From NCBI RefSeq assembly GCF_001308265.1, contig NZ_CP012023.1:1812932-1876931 (forward strand): a stretch of 64,000 nucleotides of DNA. Reading direction: 5' to 3'. This document shows, piece after piece, positions 46,664-55,066 of this stretch. The notes beneath the pieces are model-generated. The model was not told where the DNA came from. It did not search any database and saw only the letters and a list, made by a program, of their open reading frames with translations. Source of the DNA: Celeribacter marinus (GTDB lineage: Bacteria; Pseudomonadota; Alphaproteobacteria; Rhodobacterales; Rhodobacteraceae). The translations under genes were made by a program, and so were the position numbers. Position 1 is the stretch's first letter. The number at the start of each line of letters is the position of its first letter.

Positions 46664-47884
46664 ATGGCTGATTTCCATCAAGGCGGGCACGTGGCCACGC
46701 TGCACAACCTGCGCCACAATACAGCGGACGATCTTGCGCGTGAGCTTGATCTGTTTTCATCGACGCGAAAAATTACTCTCATATTGCCGTCCTTGTTTTC
46801 CGAATTAGAGGGGGACGCGCTACCCGCGATCATTGACGAGCTTAACAAGGTTAATTTTATCCACCGGATTGTCATTGGCCTCGATCGCGCCGATGAGGCT
46901 CAATACAGATATGCACGCAAGTTCTTTGCCAAACTCAAGGCGGAGCATGTTGTGTTGTGGAACGATGGTGCGCGTCTCAAAGCCGTGGATGCGCGCTTAC
47001 AAGAGTTGGGTCTGTCGCCCGCCGAACCGGGCAAGGGGCGCAATGTCTGGTTTTGTATGGGCTACACGATTGCGCGCGCTGATAGTGCGGTTGTTGCGGT
47101 GCATGATTGCGATGTTGTGACTTACTCTGCGGGCATGCTCGCGCGCTTGGTCTATCCGGTGACCAATCCGAATTTCCCCTATCAGATGTCAAAAGGGTTC
47201 TATCCGCGCGTGGCAGAGGGCAAACTAAATGGCCGTGTGTCGCGGCTGTTGGTGTCGCCAATGTTAGCCGCCTTGCGCAAGGTGCTCGGCCCGCGTGACT
47301 ACCTCGATTTCCTGTCCGACTTTCGCTACCCGCTTGCGGGTGAGTTTGCGATGCGTACATCGATTTTGCCCGACATGCGTATCCCGTCCGATTGGGGTTT
47401 AGAGATCGGGCTTTTGTCCGAAGCATGGCGCAACCTAAGCCCGCGTGCGGTGTGTCAGGTCGAGATTTCCGACCGCTATGATCACAAACACCAAGACCTC
47501 AGTGAAGAGGATGCAAACCAAGGCCTCTCGCGCATGTCGGTAGATATCTGTAAGGCGCTCTATCGTAAGCTGGCTGCGGACGGAACGGTGTTTTCCGAAG
47601 AGATCTTTCGCTCGATTAAGGCCACGTACTACCGTGATGGCTTGGACCTGATCGAGACCTATTTTAACGATGCGCGCATGAACGGGCTGCATGTGGACCG
47701 CCATGTCGAAGAGCGCGCTGTTGAACTATTTGCGTCCAATATTATGCGCGCAGGTCAGGTGTTTTTGGAAAACCCTATGGAGACGCCATTCATTCCAAAC
47801 TGGAGTAGGGTCCATGCGGCAGACCCTGACATTGTCGCCGATTTGGTGCACGCCGTCTCACAAGATATGGATGAGTTTGTCTAG
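46664..47884 (+). CDS. gpgS: Glucosyl-3-phosphoglycerate synthase (GT81 type)
   Basis: The 406-aa glycosyltransferase joins glucose from a nucleotide sugar to 3-phosphoglycerate. The GT-A fold is visible in KITLILPSLFSELEGDALPAI, FIHRIVIGLDRADEAQY, the metal-binding region VVAVHDCDVVTYSAGMLARL and PLAGEFAMRTSILPDMRIP. The ISDRYDHKHQDLS segment and the C-terminal helical part are typical of GpgS. Together with the phosphatase gene just upstream it makes glucosylglycerate, known in other bacteria as an osmolyte or nitrogen-limitation solute. A mannosyl-specific enzyme is less likely. Confidence 0.85.
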   Translation: MADFHQGGHVATLHNLRHNTADDLARELDLFSSTRKITLILPSLFSELEGDALPAIIDELNKVNFIHRIVIGLDRADEAQYRYARKFFAKLKAEHVVLWNDGARLKAVDARLQELGLSPAEPGKGRNVWFCMGYTIARADSAVVAVHDCDVVTYSAGMLARLVYPVTNPNFPYQMSKGFYPRVAEGKLNGRVSRLLVSPMLAALRKVLGPRDYLDFLSDFRYPLAGEFAMRTSILPDMRIPSDWGLEIGLLSEAWRNLSPRAVCQVEISDRYDHKHQDLSEEDANQGLSRMSVDICKALYRKLAADGTVFSEEIFRSIKATYYRDGLDLIETYFNDARMNGLHVDRHVEERAVELFASNIMRAGQVFLENPMETPFIPNWSRVHAADPDIVADLVHAVSQDMDEFV

Positions 47885-48663
47885 TTCGGCTTGAGACGCT
47901 CAACGATAGCCCTCGACAGTGCGGCACTTCCCGCGACGAGACCATTGGTTGCGGGATGCGGTTGATTGAAAACGGGACGTTGGCCTGCGCGGTCTAAAAC
48001 CACGCCACCGGCCTCTTCCATGATCAATGCGCCGGCTGCAACGTCCCACTCCCATGTCGGGCGTAAAGTGATCATCGCATCGTAGCGTCCTTGGGCAACA
48101 AGGGCGAGACGGTAGGCGAGAGATGGGCGGAATTTGCGCACAAATGCGGGCGGCCCATCTTGCCAATGCTCGGCATCCAGAACGCCCTTTTTGACCAGAA
48201 CACGGGCACCGTTTAGCTCTGTGCCGCCGCGCACACGGATAGGATCCCCGTTGAGTGTTGCGCCGCCCCCCGTGGTGGCGGCAAAGAGGCGGTCGCGCAG
48301 CGGCAGGTAGACGACAGCGGCGACAACCTCACCGCGTTCGACAATGGCGAGTGAATGCGCCCAATTCGTATCGCCTTGGATAAAGCTCCGCGTCCCATCA
48401 ATCGGGTCGACGATGACCACGCGATCTTTGCCCAAGCGCTCGGCGGTGTCCGCAGTTTCTTCCGACAACCAACCATAGGTTGGGCGCGCGGTTGCAAAGC
48501 GGTCGAACAGGTGGCGGTCCACAGCCAGATCAGCCTCTGTGACCGGACCCGCCCCGTCTCCTTTGTCCCATACCTCAGGGTCGGATTTCCAATACGGCGT
48601 GGCAATCCGTCCGGCCTCCAAGGCGGCTTCGATCAAAAGTGAAAGATCATCAGTCTCCGGCAA
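47881..48663 (-). CDS. Inositol monophosphatase family protein
   Basis: The 260-aa Mg-dependent, Li-sensitive-type phosphatase has the motif VIVDPIDGTRSFIQGDTNWA with metal-binding aspartates, an upstream acidic residue region GWLSEETADTAERLG, and the C-terminal WEWDVAAGALIMEEAGG. CysQ-like 3'(2'),5'-bisphosphate nucleotidase activity is as possible as inositol phosphatase activity. It overlaps pmbA by 14 bases and overlaps the gpgS stop by 4 bases in a convergent arrangement. In many relatives it is followed directly by DUF4170-waaA-lpxK; here the gpg pair intervenes. Confidence 0.87.
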   Translation of the reverse strand: MPETDDLSLLIEAALEAGRIATPYWKSDPEVWDKGDGAGPVTEADLAVDRHLFDRFATARPTYGWLSEETADTAERLGKDRVVIVDPIDGTRSFIQGDTNWAHSLAIVERGEVVAAVVYLPLRDRLFAATTGGGATLNGDPIRVRGGTELNGARVLVKKGVLDAEHWQDGPPAFVRKFRPSLAYRLALVAQGRYDAMITLRPTWEWDVAAGALIMEEAGGVVLDRAGQRPVFNQPHPATNGLVAGSAALSRAIVERLKPN

Positions 48664-49996
48664 GGGTCATCCCCTCGACCAAAAGCGATGGGACCACCGT
48701 GCTCAAGTGTGTGCGAGCATCGTTTGCGGGGATGAGTGAGCCAAGCATTTCGCGTAGATTCCCTGCAATCGTGCATTCGTTTACAGCGTATGCGATTTCG
48801 CCGTTTTCCACCCAAAAACCAGCGGCGCCACGCGAATAATCGCCCGTTGTAGGATTGATCGTTGAACCGATCATGGATGTGACAAGCAGGCCTGTTCCCA
48901 TCTCGGAAATCAAGTCCTCTCGACTTTTTTCGCCTTGGGTGAGCGCGACATTGGACAGGGATGGGGAGGGTGGTGACGACACGCCACGCGCCGCATTTGC
49001 CGTGCTGTCCATCCCCAATTTGCGTGCGGATGCCAGATCAAGTGTCCAACCCATAAGGCGACCGTTCTCGACAATGGTGCGCTCTTTGGTTGGTAATCCC
49101 TCGCCATCAAACAGGCGCGAGGCCGTGACGCGTTTGCGGTGGGGGTGCTCGGTGATCGACAAGGAGGCAGGCAAGACAAACTCGCCCAATGCGTCACGCA
49201 ACCAACTGGACCCGCGCGCAATCGATGCGCCGTTTACCGCACCAAGCAGATGTCCGATTAGCGACGACGATATGCGTTCATCATACAGCACAGGGTAGCT
49301 ACCGGTCTTTGGTTTGCGCGCGCCAACGCGCTCGACCGTGCGCCGTCCTGCGAGCATCCCAATATCTTCAGGTGTGGGCAGATCGGTTTGGAAAACCCGC
49401 GACTCGCCGCAATAATCGCGTTCCATCGTGGATCCGTCACCGGCGATGGCAACACATGATGTCATCCTGTCCGACCGCATGTAGCTGCCCGAAAAACCGT
49501 TGGATGCAGCGATCTGGATACGGCGACGACCATAGGCCGCCGATGCGGATTGAACTTTCGTGACGCCATCAATGCCAAGGGCCGCCGCCTCTGCGCGCGC
49601 AGCATCGTCTTGTAGCTCAGCGGGGCTTGGCTCCTCAGTTGGATCGAACAGCTCCAACACGCAGGTGTCGCGATCCTGTGCCAATTGGCTGGCATCGGCC
49701 AACCCGATAAAGGGATCTTCAGGGGCCATACGCGCCATGGCCACCGCACGCTCGGCCATGGTTGTAAGCGTCTCCTCACGTGTGTCCGACGCGGAGACGC
49801 AGGCCTGACGTTTGCCGATTAAAACGCGCAAGCCAATATCAACGCCCTCTGATCGCTCGGCATGCTCCAAGGCGCCTGCGCGCACGTCGATGGACACAGA
49901 TGTGCCGTCAACCGCCACGACATCGGCGGCCTGTGCGCCTGCGCGTTTCGCGGCGTCTAACAACTGTGCTGTTAGTGCTGATAGATCTTGCGCCAT
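48650..49996 (-). CDS. pmbA: TldD/PmbA-family metalloprotease component
   Basis: The 448-aa protein is of the PmbA (TldE) type: ERSEGVDIGLRVLIGKRQAC near the N-terminus, PVLYDERISSSLIGHLLGAVN in the middle and the C-terminal LTQGEKSREDLISEMGTGLL, GSTINPTTGDYSRGAAGFWV. It lacks the HEXXH zinc motif, which resides in the partner TldD, not found in this window. TldD-TldE process peptides such as microcins and remove modified leader sequences. Its end overlaps the IMPase start by 14 bases. Confidence 0.92.
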   Translation of the reverse strand: MAQDLSALTAQLLDAAKRAGAQAADVVAVDGTSVSIDVRAGALEHAERSEGVDIGLRVLIGKRQACVSASDTREETLTTMAERAVAMARMAPEDPFIGLADASQLAQDRDTCVLELFDPTEEPSPAELQDDAARAEAAALGIDGVTKVQSASAAYGRRRIQIAASNGFSGSYMRSDRMTSCVAIAGDGSTMERDYCGESRVFQTDLPTPEDIGMLAGRRTVERVGARKPKTGSYPVLYDERISSSLIGHLLGAVNGASIARGSSWLRDALGEFVLPASLSITEHPHRKRVTASRLFDGEGLPTKERTIVENGRLMGWTLDLASARKLGMDSTANAARGVSSPPSPSLSNVALTQGEKSREDLISEMGTGLLVTSMIGSTINPTTGDYSRGAAGFWVENGEIAYAVNECTIAGNLREMLGSLIPANDARTHLSTVVPSLLVEGMTLAGD

Positions 49997-50096
49997 GTTG
50001 TGTCCTTCGTCTTATTTGGTCTAGGGCTTAAGCCGCGCACCTGCCGCTCGCAAGAGGGCATAGGGCACAGGCCTAAACTTGGAATGAGCCTAAGCC

Positions 50097-51620
50097 CTAA
50101 AATGGTAGCGGTAGTCCGTTGGCAAGGATTTGTCCGTCTGCTGTACGCTCGATGTGTGAGACCAAGACGCCAACTTCGGGGCCTGGTCGTGCCAACATTC
50201 CGAGCATCATTTGGGCTAAGCCGCCAAATTGGGGCGGTGTCAGGCCAATGCGTGTAAATGTGTCTATAAGATCGGTGATATTGGTCAGTGTAATGTCGAT
50301 GCTGCCGATCAAATCAGGCAGGCCCATTTGTGCGATGCCATCAGAATTTGCTGTCAACGCGCCTGTGGCGTCGATCTTTGCCCCTGCGAAAGACACGAAA
50401 AACGTCTCAAGGTTGAGGCTCGAAAGTTTGGTCATGTTGCTCGATACAATCGATGTCGGGTCGGTGGGGGTGAGGCCCTCAAAAACCAAGGCGTCTCCGG
50501 TCAACTGAACGGTGATAGTTGCGGGCTCTCTCGCCAGTTCGCCGAGCGGGTCAAACATGGCCCAAAGGGACGCGGACATGCCGATATCGTCGAGTGAAAG
50601 GCCCAGTTCAAAGGGTTGTGGCGCATCGCCTTGTGTAAGTGGGACGGACATCGTCACGCCCGAGTTGGCAATGGAAATATGGGCATCTTTCACAGGAACT
50701 GATGGGCCGGATAACATGGCCGTGAAATCTGTGCTTTTTGCTTCATAATATGCCGTGCCGTTCACGGCCGACATATCGACCCACGACTGGCCGACAGTGC
50801 CAGAGAGGGTCGACGCGGATGGCCGGTCACCATCAGCAAGCTGAGCCTCGAACACACCTGTTTCAAACGATTGCGCAAACCGCGCGGAGAGGGTGGACAG
50901 CGCGGCACTCCAATCCGTTGTACTTGCGTCACGTGGTCCCTCGTAGTCGCCTTCGCTCGCGTAGCCAGACAGCGACGCGCTCAGCTGCATTTGCGACCCT
51001 TCGTCACCGGGTTGGTTCATCTGGTAGCTATAGCTATCTGCGGCGATATTGAACTGACCCTTTACAGTGGTCGCACCCTTTTTGGAGGACAGCGCGCCGG
51101 AGACATTCGACACCGTTATTTCATTGGTCTGTGCCAAGGCGAGATCATCAGAGCCAGAGATTTCGGTCAACATCTCAAAGTCGGCACCATCAAGTGCGTA
51201 GATCATGGCATCAGGGTCGCCTGTTACGATAATCTCGCCGCTCAGAGTTGCGTTGGTCGTGACCTCGGCGCGAAATGTGTCCTCGCCCAGCTCTTGGAGT
51301 TTTGAGCCTGTGATGCGGCTTATGACGGGGGAGACGAATACCATTTTGACGGACCCGTTGCCCAAATTTACGAGGTCGATTTGCTCTATCTGTGTGGTGT
51401 GTGACAGGCTTCCATCGTCAGCGTCATCAGATCGAAACGTGACATTGCGTGCGATAAGCGTGTTTCCATCGCGTTCCAAATCGGCCGTTACGGATTGGTC
51501 AAACAGTTTGATCGTGGCCAAGGTGTCGTTCCACACATCCTCGGGTGTCACATCCGCCAAAACAGGCGCTGCGATTGCGGTGCACAATAGAACCGATGGG
51601 ATGAGAGTGACGGCGCGCAT
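50097..51620 (-). CDS. DUF2125 exported protein
   Basis: The predicted 507-aa precursor starts MRAVTLIPSVLLCTAIAAPV with a signal peptide cut near VLA, after a clear gaggag ribosome site. The body is rich in beta strands with repeated glycine- and serine-rich segments (AKIDATGALTANSDGIAQMG, MQLSASLSGYASEGDYEGP), the form of DUF2125 proteins of alphaproteobacteria. Their function is unknown; an envelope role is likely. The in-frame extension to 51698 lacks a signal peptide and was not used. Single gene, divergent from the enoyl-CoA hydratase. Confidence 0.83.
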   Translation of the reverse strand: MRAVTLIPSVLLCTAIAAPVLADVTPEDVWNDTLATIKLFDQSVTADLERDGNTLIARNVTFRSDDADDGSLSHTTQIEQIDLVNLGNGSVKMVFVSPVISRITGSKLQELGEDTFRAEVTTNATLSGEIIVTGDPDAMIYALDGADFEMLTEISGSDDLALAQTNEITVSNVSGALSSKKGATTVKGQFNIAADSYSYQMNQPGDEGSQMQLSASLSGYASEGDYEGPRDASTTDWSAALSTLSARFAQSFETGVFEAQLADGDRPSASTLSGTVGQSWVDMSAVNGTAYYEAKSTDFTAMLSGPSVPVKDAHISIANSGVTMSVPLTQGDAPQPFELGLSLDDIGMSASLWAMFDPLGELAREPATITVQLTGDALVFEGLTPTDPTSIVSSNMTKLSSLNLETFFVSFAGAKIDATGALTANSDGIAQMGLPDLIGSIDITLTNITDLIDTFTRIGLTPPQFGGLAQMMLGMLARPGPEVGVLVSHIERTADGQILANGLPLPF

Positions 51621-51777
51621 TCGATTTCTCCTCAGAAAGTTATGCCTAGGGTTTATGTGTTTGCGTGCAGGGTCAAGACTGGAACGCACTTGCAGCACGT
51701 TCTAACATGGGCCAATCAGATCGTAAGTACCGGTTTGGGCGAAACTCAGCTGATCGGGCGGCAAAGGAGACCATCTC

Positions 51778-52395
51778 ATGATTGATGTACATAAAGACGG
51801 CGACCTTTGGTATGTGACCCTAAATCGGCCTGAAAAGGCCAATTCGCTAACGCCTGATATGCTCGCCACGTTGATCGAAGTTGTGGGTGACGCGCATGGC
51901 GTGGCAAAGTGTCTAATTCTTAGCGGTGTTGGAAACGTATTCTCGGCGGGCGCGGATTTAGACGCTGCAAAGGCGGGGCTTGCGACATCGCCACTTTGGG
52001 AAGAGCTTTCGACATCTATGGCCGCACTCCCCTGTCTGACAATTGCCGCGTTGAATGGAACACTTGCGGGGGGCGCATTCGGTATGGCGTTGGCCTGCGA
52101 TCTGCGCATCGCTGTGCCGGAGGCAAAGTTCTTCTATCCCGTGATGACGCTTGGATACTTGCCCCAGCCCTCTGATCCCAAGCGGCTTGTCGCGCTGATA
52201 GGTCCTGCGCGGGCCAAAATGATCCTGATGGCAGGCCAAAAAATTGGCGCAGATGAGGCCGTGTCATGGGGCCTTATCGACCGTGTCGTTGCCCGCGACG
52301 ATCTGATGTCTGCGGCGTTGGATCTTGGCCGAACCGTATTGGCCGCGCCCGTATCGCATGTTGCGGGAATCAAAGGGTTGGTGCGGTGTGAGTAG
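51778..52395 (+). CDS. Enoyl-CoA hydratase/isomerase family protein
   Basis: The 205-aa protein has the crotonase fold: VTLNRPEKANSLTPDMLATL, oxyanion-hole segments GAGADLDAAK (within NVFSAGADLDAA) and NGTLAGGAFGMALACDLRIA. It is about 50 residues shorter than usual crotonases, missing much of the C-terminal helical part, so the trimer contacts and active site may differ. The acyl-CoA substrate is unknown. The last 8 bases overlap the GTG of the flavoprotein gene, so they are coupled. aaaggag precedes the ATG. Confidence 0.85.
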   Translation: MIDVHKDGDLWYVTLNRPEKANSLTPDMLATLIEVVGDAHGVAKCLILSGVGNVFSAGADLDAAKAGLATSPLWEELSTSMAALPCLTIAALNGTLAGGAFGMALACDLRIAVPEAKFFYPVMTLGYLPQPSDPKRLVALIGPARAKMILMAGQKIGADEAVSWGLIDRVVARDDLMSAALDLGRTVLAAPVSHVAGIKGLVRCE

Positions 52396-53584
52396 GATCT
52401 GTGAGCAATGTGATGCGCTCGTTGTGGGCGCTGGGCCTGCGGGGCTCATGGCCGCCGATGAAATGTCGCGCGCGGGTCTGCGTGTGATCCTGACCGAGGC
52501 TAAACCCTCACCTGCGCGCAAGTTTCTGATGGCCGGAAAGTCAGGCCTGAACCTAACCAAAAAAGAGAGCTTAGAGACGTTTTTAGCGGCCTATGATCCG
52601 TGTCATCCAACGATGGTTGATGCCTTGCGTGAGTTCGGGCCGCTTGATGTGGTCGCATGGGCGGACGCCCTCGGACAAGAGGTGTTCGCAGGCTCGACGG
52701 GCCGCGTGTTTCCAAAGGCAATGAAAGCGTCGCCTCTGCTGCGCGCATGGCTGGCCAAACTCAACTCTCAGGGCGTTGAATTGCGGCGCAACTGGCGTCT
52801 TACAGATATCGACGATGGATTTGTATTTGATACGCCTGACGGGGAACGATGCCTCACGCCCAAGGTGACGGTTTTGGCCCTTGGCGGGGCGAGTTGGGCG
52901 CGGTTGGGGTCTGATGGGGCGTGGGTTGATATGCTCAAACCAATCGGCAAAATCGAACCGTTTCATGCGTCCAACGTGGCGCTACATATTGCGTGGTCGG
53001 ACCATATGGCACCGCACTTTGGCGTTGCAGTAAAGAATATCGGTCTGGCCGCAGGGGCGTATACGTCACGCGGCGAAATGGTCATTTCAAGCAGTGGCCT
53101 TGAGGGTGGGGGGGTCTACACCGTGTCGCGGGGTCTGCGTGACGGTGCGCCGCTGGTGGTGGATTTGATGCCAGATTGGGATCACGCACGGGTGGCGCAG
53201 GCCTTGAACAAACGTAAACCCAAAGAGAGCACAGCAAATTTCTTGCGCAAAACGCTTCGTCTTCCGCCTGAAAAGATTGCTTTGATGATGGAGTTTGCGC
53301 GACCTTTGCCAGCGGACCTTGTGCCCGCACTGAAACGTCTGGAAACCCCAAATGCCAAGCCCGCGCCAATGGATGAGGCGATTTCAACGGCGGGGGGTGT
53401 TTCCTTTGACGCGCTAACCCACGATCTTGCGTTTAAAGCGCGACCTACACTCTTTGCTGCCGGTGAGATGCTTGATTGGGATGCACCAACGGGCGGTTAT
53501 TTGATCACGGGATGTCTGGCCACAGGTCTGGTTGCCGGTCGCGGTGCCGTCAACGCCTTTGCGCGAGCATCGCAAGACGGATAA
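52388..53584 (+). CDS. HI0933-like FAD flavoprotein (TIGR03862 type)
   Basis: The predicted 398-aa protein begins with a dinucleotide-binding motif VVGAGPAGLMAADEMSRAG, then FLMAGKSGLNLTKKE, a family hallmark, TGRVFPKAMKASPLLRAWL, and ends MLDWDAPTGGYLITGCLATG, where the second FAD contact lies. It belongs to the HI0933/YhiN flavoprotein family, in the shorter TIGR03862 branch. Its substrate is unknown. GTG at 52388 is chosen; it overlaps the enoyl-CoA hydratase stop and has aaaggg upstream. It converges with holA, overlapping its end by 35 bases. Confidence 0.85.
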   Translation: MSRICEQCDALVVGAGPAGLMAADEMSRAGLRVILTEAKPSPARKFLMAGKSGLNLTKKESLETFLAAYDPCHPTMVDALREFGPLDVVAWADALGQEVFAGSTGRVFPKAMKASPLLRAWLAKLNSQGVELRRNWRLTDIDDGFVFDTPDGERCLTPKVTVLALGGASWARLGSDGAWVDMLKPIGKIEPFHASNVALHIAWSDHMAPHFGVAVKNIGLAAGAYTSRGEMVISSSGLEGGGVYTVSRGLRDGAPLVVDLMPDWDHARVAQALNKRKPKESTANFLRKTLRLPPEKIALMMEFARPLPADLVPALKRLETPNAKPAPMDEAISTAGGVSFDALTHDLAFKARPTLFAAGEMLDWDAPTGGYLITGCLATGLVAGRGAVNAFARASQDG

Positions 53585-54575
53585 GTGCGCGCTCCATCAC
53601 GGCCATCGTTGGGGCGCGTGAGGCGGATCGTAGCGTCAGGTCGGTCTCGGTCAAAATTTTGAGTGCATTTTCGAGTTTGAACATGCCCCAATTGTGAGCC
53701 TGCCGTGTCATGCGGTCGCGGCGTGGGCCAAAGATCGGTGGGCGTGCGCGTGCAATACCAGATGATGCGCCACCCGGATCTGAGGCGGCGGCATGAAGGG
53801 CGCGAAAATGGCGCATCGTGTAGATCGATAATGCGACCGCATCTATGCCTTGTCCCTCGATCTTTTTGAGGATCGGCCCAAGGTCACCGGTGCGCCCGTC
53901 TGCGACCGCGTTCAACACATCATCGACTTCTGTTTCTGTCGTCACTGGCGCGCAGGCTTCGATTTCTGCGCTTGTCAGTTCGGTCTCATCACCGATTTTG
54001 TAGAGCGATATTTTATCAAGTGTCTGGCGAAAATCCCCGGGATCAAGGACACGTGCCAACGCCTCTATGTCCGTCATGGCGTGGTTTGAGAGGTTTCTCA
54101 AACCTGCTTTGGCCAAGGTTGCTTCGATCTCGGCACGCGATGGCGGGTCTGCATATATCGCGGCGGCATAGGCGCGCGGATGTCCCTCAAATGCCTTGCG
54201 CAGTTTGGAGGTCGCTTTCAACGCCCCCGTTGTGACCACGATGTGGGCATCGCCGTCTTGCCAGTCTGTCAGGGCCTCAATGATCGTCGGGCCAAGAAGC
54301 TCGGTGACGTCTTCGACAAATGCAACACGTGGTCCGGGGAAAAATCCTTGGCTCTTTATGGCATCAGATAATAGCGCCTTGTCCTTGCGAAGGTCCGCCC
54401 CTGACATCCGTGTGAGGCGCATTTCTTCTTCGCCTTGCGGTCCGATGAGGGCGGCAATCAGCTCTTGCCGCTTGAGAGCGATCCGCATCGTGTCAGGGCC
54501 ATAAATCAACGTGCCGGCGCGTTTTGGGTCGGGTTTTGCGAAATACCCTACAGCGTCACGCGGGGACAGTTTCAT
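53550..54575 (-). CDS. holA: DNA polymerase III delta subunit
   Basis: HolA is the clamp-loader subunit that opens the beta clamp. The 341-aa protein has GTLIYGPDTMRIALKRQELI in the N-terminal AAA-like domain, FVEDVTELLGPTIIEALTDW and IVVTTGALKATSKLRKAFEG in the middle, and a helical collar domain (YTMRHFRALHAAA). It is the last gene of leuS-lptE-holA and starts within the lptE end (4-base overlap). This order is conserved in alphaproteobacteria. Confidence 0.9.
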   Translation of the reverse strand: MKLSPRDAVGYFAKPDPKRAGTLIYGPDTMRIALKRQELIAALIGPQGEEEMRLTRMSGADLRKDKALLSDAIKSQGFFPGPRVAFVEDVTELLGPTIIEALTDWQDGDAHIVVTTGALKATSKLRKAFEGHPRAYAAAIYADPPSRAEIEATLAKAGLRNLSNHAMTDIEALARVLDPGDFRQTLDKISLYKIGDETELTSAEIEACAPVTTETEVDDVLNAVADGRTGDLGPILKKIEGQGIDAVALSIYTMRHFRALHAAASDPGGASSGIARARPPIFGPRRDRMTRQAHNWGMFKLENALKILTETDLTLRSASRAPTMAVMERALIRLAMLAQRR

Positions 54576-55066
54576 TTCTGTGTTCCTGCAACGGCAAGAA
54601 TTTGCGCCACGGTTTTATCCGCCAATTGCACCATGAGACGATCATAGGCGTCACGTGTCGCTGCCCGCGCGGCAAATGTCGATTCAGATGCTGAATAGGC
54701 GGAAAAGGCTGTGACTTTACCACTGCTCATCACATCGCCAGATGTAATATCGCTTAGCGTATATGTCGCCGTTCCAGCGACATGATAGCGATTGATCTCC
54801 TGTGTGCGGGTCAGGCCAATGGTGGATTCGTCGGTTTGCAGAGCGTATTCTAATGAGAAACGCGCGCTGCGTGCGGCACCGAGTTGACCCTCAACAGCGC
54901 GGACAAAGGCATAGTCTTCGCGGGTCACGGGTGTGGTCAACTCAACGGCATCACGCAACGCATTTGCCGCACCGTTTGGCCCATACAAGGGCGTGAACCC
55001 ACACCCCGCCAACGCGGAAATCGCGGCGGCGGAGCATAGGAATGTGCGGCGGTTAAATGACGACAT
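54572..55066 (-). CDS. lptE: LPS assembly lipoprotein LptE
   Basis: LptE plugs the LptD outer-membrane translocon. The predicted 164-aa precursor starts [20 protein letters not shown] with lipobox LAGC, then [13 protein letters not shown], the usual start of alphaproteobacterial LptE, followed by a short alpha/beta domain ([38 protein letters not shown]). The in-frame extension to 55213 lies inside leuS and is not used. The start overlaps the leuS stop by 14 bases, and the end overlaps holA. Confidence 0.9.
   Translation of the reverse strand: MSSFNRRTFLCSAAAISALAGCGFTPLYGPNGAANALRDAVELTTPVTREDYAFVRAVEGQLGAARSARFSLEYALQTDESTIGLTRTQEINRYHVAGTATYTLSDITSGDVMSSGKVTAFSAYSASESTFAARAATRDAYDRLMVQLADKTVAQILAVAGTQK

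Noticed and set aside
50022..50099. Inverted repeat tagggctta/taagcccta between pmbA and the DUF2125 gene
   Set aside because: The arms are 9 bp and about 60 bases apart, and one arm overlaps the stop codon of the DUF2125 gene; no clear terminator or operator form.
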